In this document: in pieces, positions 4,895-6,194 of the stretch
Layout: each line of letters opens with the position of its first letter
Numbering within the stretch: the first letter of the stretch is position 1
Assembly (NCBI GenBank): GCA_943912265.1
Contig: CALTTS010000043.1
Location: 1 to 6,194, forward strand
Origin: an uncultured Xanthomonas sp.
GTDB taxonomy: Bacteria > Pseudomonadota > Gammaproteobacteria > Xanthomonadales > Xanthomonadaceae
DNA length: 6,194 nucleotides
Direction: 5' to 3'
Notes under the pieces: generated by a model
What the model was told of the DNA's origin: nothing
The model's database searches: none
The model's input: only the letters and a program-made list of their open reading frames with translations
Program-made: the position numbers and the translations under genes

Positions 4895-4905
4895 CCGCGC
4901 ACTCA

Positions 4906-5013
4906 CCTTCCTCCGGGGAGTAGCCCATCCGCCACGCGCGGAGCCTTGCGTCAACACACTCGGCACGACCGCCGTGGCGCAAGGGACCGGTGTCGGGCAA
5001 GACCGCAGGCAGG
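4906..5013 (+). ncRNA. yybP-ykoY manganese riboswitch aptamer
   Basis: The three family signatures occur in order: GGGGAGTAGCC (4915-4925), GCGTCAACACACTCGG (4948-4963; family form GUCAACAUACUCG) and GCAAGACC (4997-5004). The closing stem P1 pairs 4906-4916 with 5003-5013 at nine of eleven positions (mismatches 4913/5006 and 4909/5010). Inside are a hairpin 4928-4932/4938-4942 and an arm pairing 4946-4950 (TTGCG) with 4978-4982 (CGCAA), topped by 4961-4964/4971-4974. Members of this family bind Mn2+ where the GGGGAGUAGC and GCAAG-side loops dock, and switch on Mn exporters. The downstream gene is a GDT1/UPF0016 exporter, which agrees. Transcription probably starts a few bases before P1. Confidence 0.9.
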
Positions 5014-5087
5014 CATCGCGCATGACCGGATCGGGCAGCGCGGTGTTTGCCTTCGCGTCCCGCGAATGCTCGGTCCCGGAGCTTTCC
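5014..5087 (+). promoter_or_regulatory. Expression platform with the exporter ribosome binding site
   Basis: Between the aptamer and the ATG at 5088 lies the Shine-Dalgarno GGAG (5078-5081), six bases from the start. CCCGGAG (5075-5081) is perfectly complementary to CTCCGGG (4911-4917) of the riboswitch P1 5' strand. In addition, the P1 3' strand 5004-5011 can pair with 5048-5055 with one mismatch. Without Mn2+ the freed P1 strands could therefore mask the ribosome site; Mn2+-stabilised P1 would release it. No T tract follows a hairpin, so translational control is more likely than transcription termination. Confidence 0.5.
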
Positions 5088-5651
5088 ATGCAGACCTTCC
5101 TGATCTCCGCCGGCACCGTCACGCTGGGCGAAATCGGCGACAAGACCCAGTTGCTGGCCCTGCTGCTGGCAGCCCGGTTCCGCAAGCCCTGGCCGATCGC
5201 GCTCGGCATCCTCGTCGCCACGCTGGTCAACCATGCGGCTTCGGCCTGGCTGGGCATGGAGATCTCGCGCTTCCTGTCGCCTGACATCCTGCGCTGGGTG
5301 GTGGCCGTCAGCTTCATCGCCGTGGCGTTGTGGACGCTCAAGCCCGACAAACTTGACGAAGGCGACGAGAAGCTGCCCGCCTACGGCGCCTTCCTCGCCA
5401 CCACCATCGCCTTCTTCCTGGCCGAGATCGGCGACAAGACCCAGATCGCCACCGCCCTGCTCGGAGCCAAGTACTCGCCGCTGTGGCAGGTGGTCGCCGG
5501 GACCACCGTCGGCATGCTGATCGCGGACCTGCCGGTGATCTGGCTGGGCAGCCGTTTCGCCGGCCGGCTGAACCTGCAGTACGCGCGCTACGCCGCCGCG
5601 GCCGTGTTCCTGGCGCTGGGCCTGTGGGCGGCCATCCACGGGGTGGGCTGA
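5088..5651 (+). CDS. TMEM165/GDT1 (UPF0016) family Mn2+ exporter, MneA-like
   Basis: The product is a 187-residue integral inner-membrane protein with about six hydrophobic segments in two homologous halves. Each half carries the family signature EIGDKTQ, at residues 15-21 and 113-119, in the first helix of each half; their acidic and polar residues form the cation site. Family members export Mn2+ (MneA in Vibrio) or exchange Ca2+/Mn2+ for protons (eukaryotic GDT1, TMEM165). The loop KPDKLDEGDEKLP (85-97) joins the halves. The ATG at 5088 is chosen because it has GGAG six bases upstream and starts directly before the first signature (MQTFLISAGTVTLGEIGDK). In-frame upstream starts (GTG 4974, ATG 5022) lie in or just after the riboswitch and lack ribosome sites. 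Control by the Mn2+ riboswitch directly upstream supports manganese as the physiological substrate. Confidence 0.95.
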   Translation: MQTFLISAGTVTLGEIGDKTQLLALLLAARFRKPWPIALGILVATLVNHAASAWLGMEISRFLSPDILRWVVAVSFIAVALWTLKPDKLDEGDEKLPAYGAFLATTIAFFLAEIGDKTQIATALLGAKYSPLWQVVAGTTVGMLIADLPVIWLGSRFAGRLNLQYARYAAAAVFLALGLWAAIHGVG

Positions 5652-5686
5652 GCCCCGGCGCGGATGGCCGTCGCCGCCCGCAAACC

Positions 5687-5695
5687 TGATAGGCT
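5687..5695 (+). promoter_or_regulatory. Possible extended -10 promoter of the nucleoside transporter gene
   Basis: TGATAGGCT has the extended -10 TG one base before TAGGCT (5690-5695), a TAnnnT element. No convincing -35 is seen. Transcription would start near 5702, about 30 bases before the start codon. No terminator is visible after the exporter gene, so readthrough is also possible. Confidence 0.4.
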
Positions 5696-5731
5696 TCCGC
5701 CCTTCGTGGCCGCTATGACGGGAATGCAACG

Positions 5732-6194
5732 ATGATCGAAGGTTTGGGGCGAGCCGGCTTCGGCCTGTTCGGGCTCGCGGTGCTGATCGGCATCGCCTGG
5801 CTGTTCTCCAACAACCGCCGGGCGGTGGACTGGAAGCTGGTCGCCACCGGCCTGAGCCTGCAGATCGGCTTCGCCGCGCTGGTGCTGCTGGTGCCGGGCG
5901 GACGCGACGTGTTCGACTGGCTGGGCCAGGTGTTCGTCAAGGTGCTCAGCTTCGTCAACGAAGGCTCCACCTTCGTGTTCGGCAGCCTGATGGACGTGAA
6001 GAACTACGGCTTCATCTTCGCCTTCCAAGTGCTGCCCACCATCATCTTCTTCTCGGCGCTGATGGGCGTGCTCTACCACCTGGGCGTGATGCAGCTGGTG
6101 GTGCGGGCGATGGCCTGGGCGATCACCAAGGTGATGAAGGTGTCCGGCGCGGAAACCACCAGCGTCTGCGCCAGCGTGTTCATCGGCCAGACCG
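5732..6194 (+). CDS. Concentrative nucleoside transporter (CNT/NupC family), N-terminal part
   Basis: The frame is open from the ATG at 5732 through 154 codons to the window edge; the family is about 400 residues, so the C-terminal 60% is missing. It starts MIEGLGRAGFGLFGLAVLIG, with a first membrane helix and then SNNRRAVDWKLVATGL (26-41), typical of the CNT N-terminal domain. Next come FVNEGSTFVFGSL, FAFQVLPTIIFFSALMGVLYHLGVMQ and, near the window end, VSGAETTSVCASVFIGQT. The latter are the gate region and the conserved motif that continues as GQTEAPL in the family. CNT proteins import nucleosides across the inner membrane with H+ or Na+. The fit is better to the SGAE..GQTE branch than to E. 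coli NupC itself; the substrate range cannot be told. The ribosome site CGGGA is about eight bases upstream. Nearby ATGs at 5715 and 5724 are out of frame. Confidence 0.93.
   Translation, partial: MIEGLGRAGFGLFGLAVLIGIAWLFSNNRRAVDWKLVATGLSLQIGFAALVLLVPGGRDVFDWLGQVFVKVLSFVNEGSTFVFGSLMDVKNYGFIFAFQVLPTIIFFSALMGVLYHLGVMQLVVRAMAWAITKVMKVSGAETTSVCASVFIGQT

Noticed and set aside
4974..5087. N-terminal extension of the GDT1-family protein from GTG 4974 or ATG 5022
   Set aside because: It would translate the riboswitch and its expression platform, has no ribosome site, and the family begins at the methionine encoded at 5088.
3834..5729. 631-codon open frame on the minus strand extending the aldo/keto reductase upstream
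   Set aside because: The part beyond 4820 is antisense to the riboswitch and exporter gene, has low-complexity Gln/Gly/Arg/His composition, and the ATG at 4820 has a proper ribosome site and the family N-terminus.

Overview
The window reads as chromosomal DNA of a high-GC gammaproteobacterium, most likely Xanthomonadaceae (Lysobacter, Luteimonas, Stenotrophomonas or Xanthomonas type). This is inferred from the strong G/C preference at third codon positions, -10 elements of the TAnnnT kind, a HemP followed by a small Cys-rich protein, and a GDT1-family manganese exporter behind a yybP-ykoY leader. No insertion sequence, tRNA, rRNA, CRISPR array or phage gene is visible. The gene content is ordinary core metabolism and metal homeostasis; the interest lies mainly in the RNA and regulatory layer.

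Layout. Positions 1-157 (minus) hold the N-terminal part of a lysine/alanine-rich histone H1-like protein that runs off the left edge. Upstream of it is an unusually long leader with a good promoter (447-475, minus), a nested stem-loop and a terminator-like hairpin (274-302). This is either an attenuated 5' UTR or an independent small RNA. Positions 476-873 show no convincing gene but are full of short palindromes. A strong intrinsic terminator (874-905) then ends gcvH (943-1338, minus; glycine cleavage H protein, lipoyl lysine K65). Next on the minus strand come nfeD (1415-1846) and qmcA (1849-2796), a translationally coupled SPFH/NfeD membrane pair. Further upstream on the same strand are an unassigned Cys-rich 189-aa protein (2878-3447) and hemP (3573-3779), whose promoter overlaps a clear Fur box (3812-3830). 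An aldo/keto reductase of the Kv-beta type (3834-4820, minus) ends inside the hemP promoter.

The plus strand takes over at about 4890. A promoter-like element leads into a yybP-ykoY (Mn2+) riboswitch (4906-5013), an expression platform and a TMEM165/GDT1 (UPF0016) cation exporter gene (5088-5651). A concentrative nucleoside transporter (from 5732) then runs off the right edge.

How the parts fit. hemP, and perhaps its neighbour, should be induced under iron limitation by release of Fur. The GDT1-family exporter should be induced by excess manganese through the riboswitch, where the P1 5' strand is perfectly complementary to the Shine-Dalgarno region of the gene. The two metal-linked units flank the aldo/keto reductase gene. 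I found no new multi-gene system. The best candidates for undescribed biology are the structured leader/sRNA before the H1-like gene and the Cys-rich HemP-linked protein.
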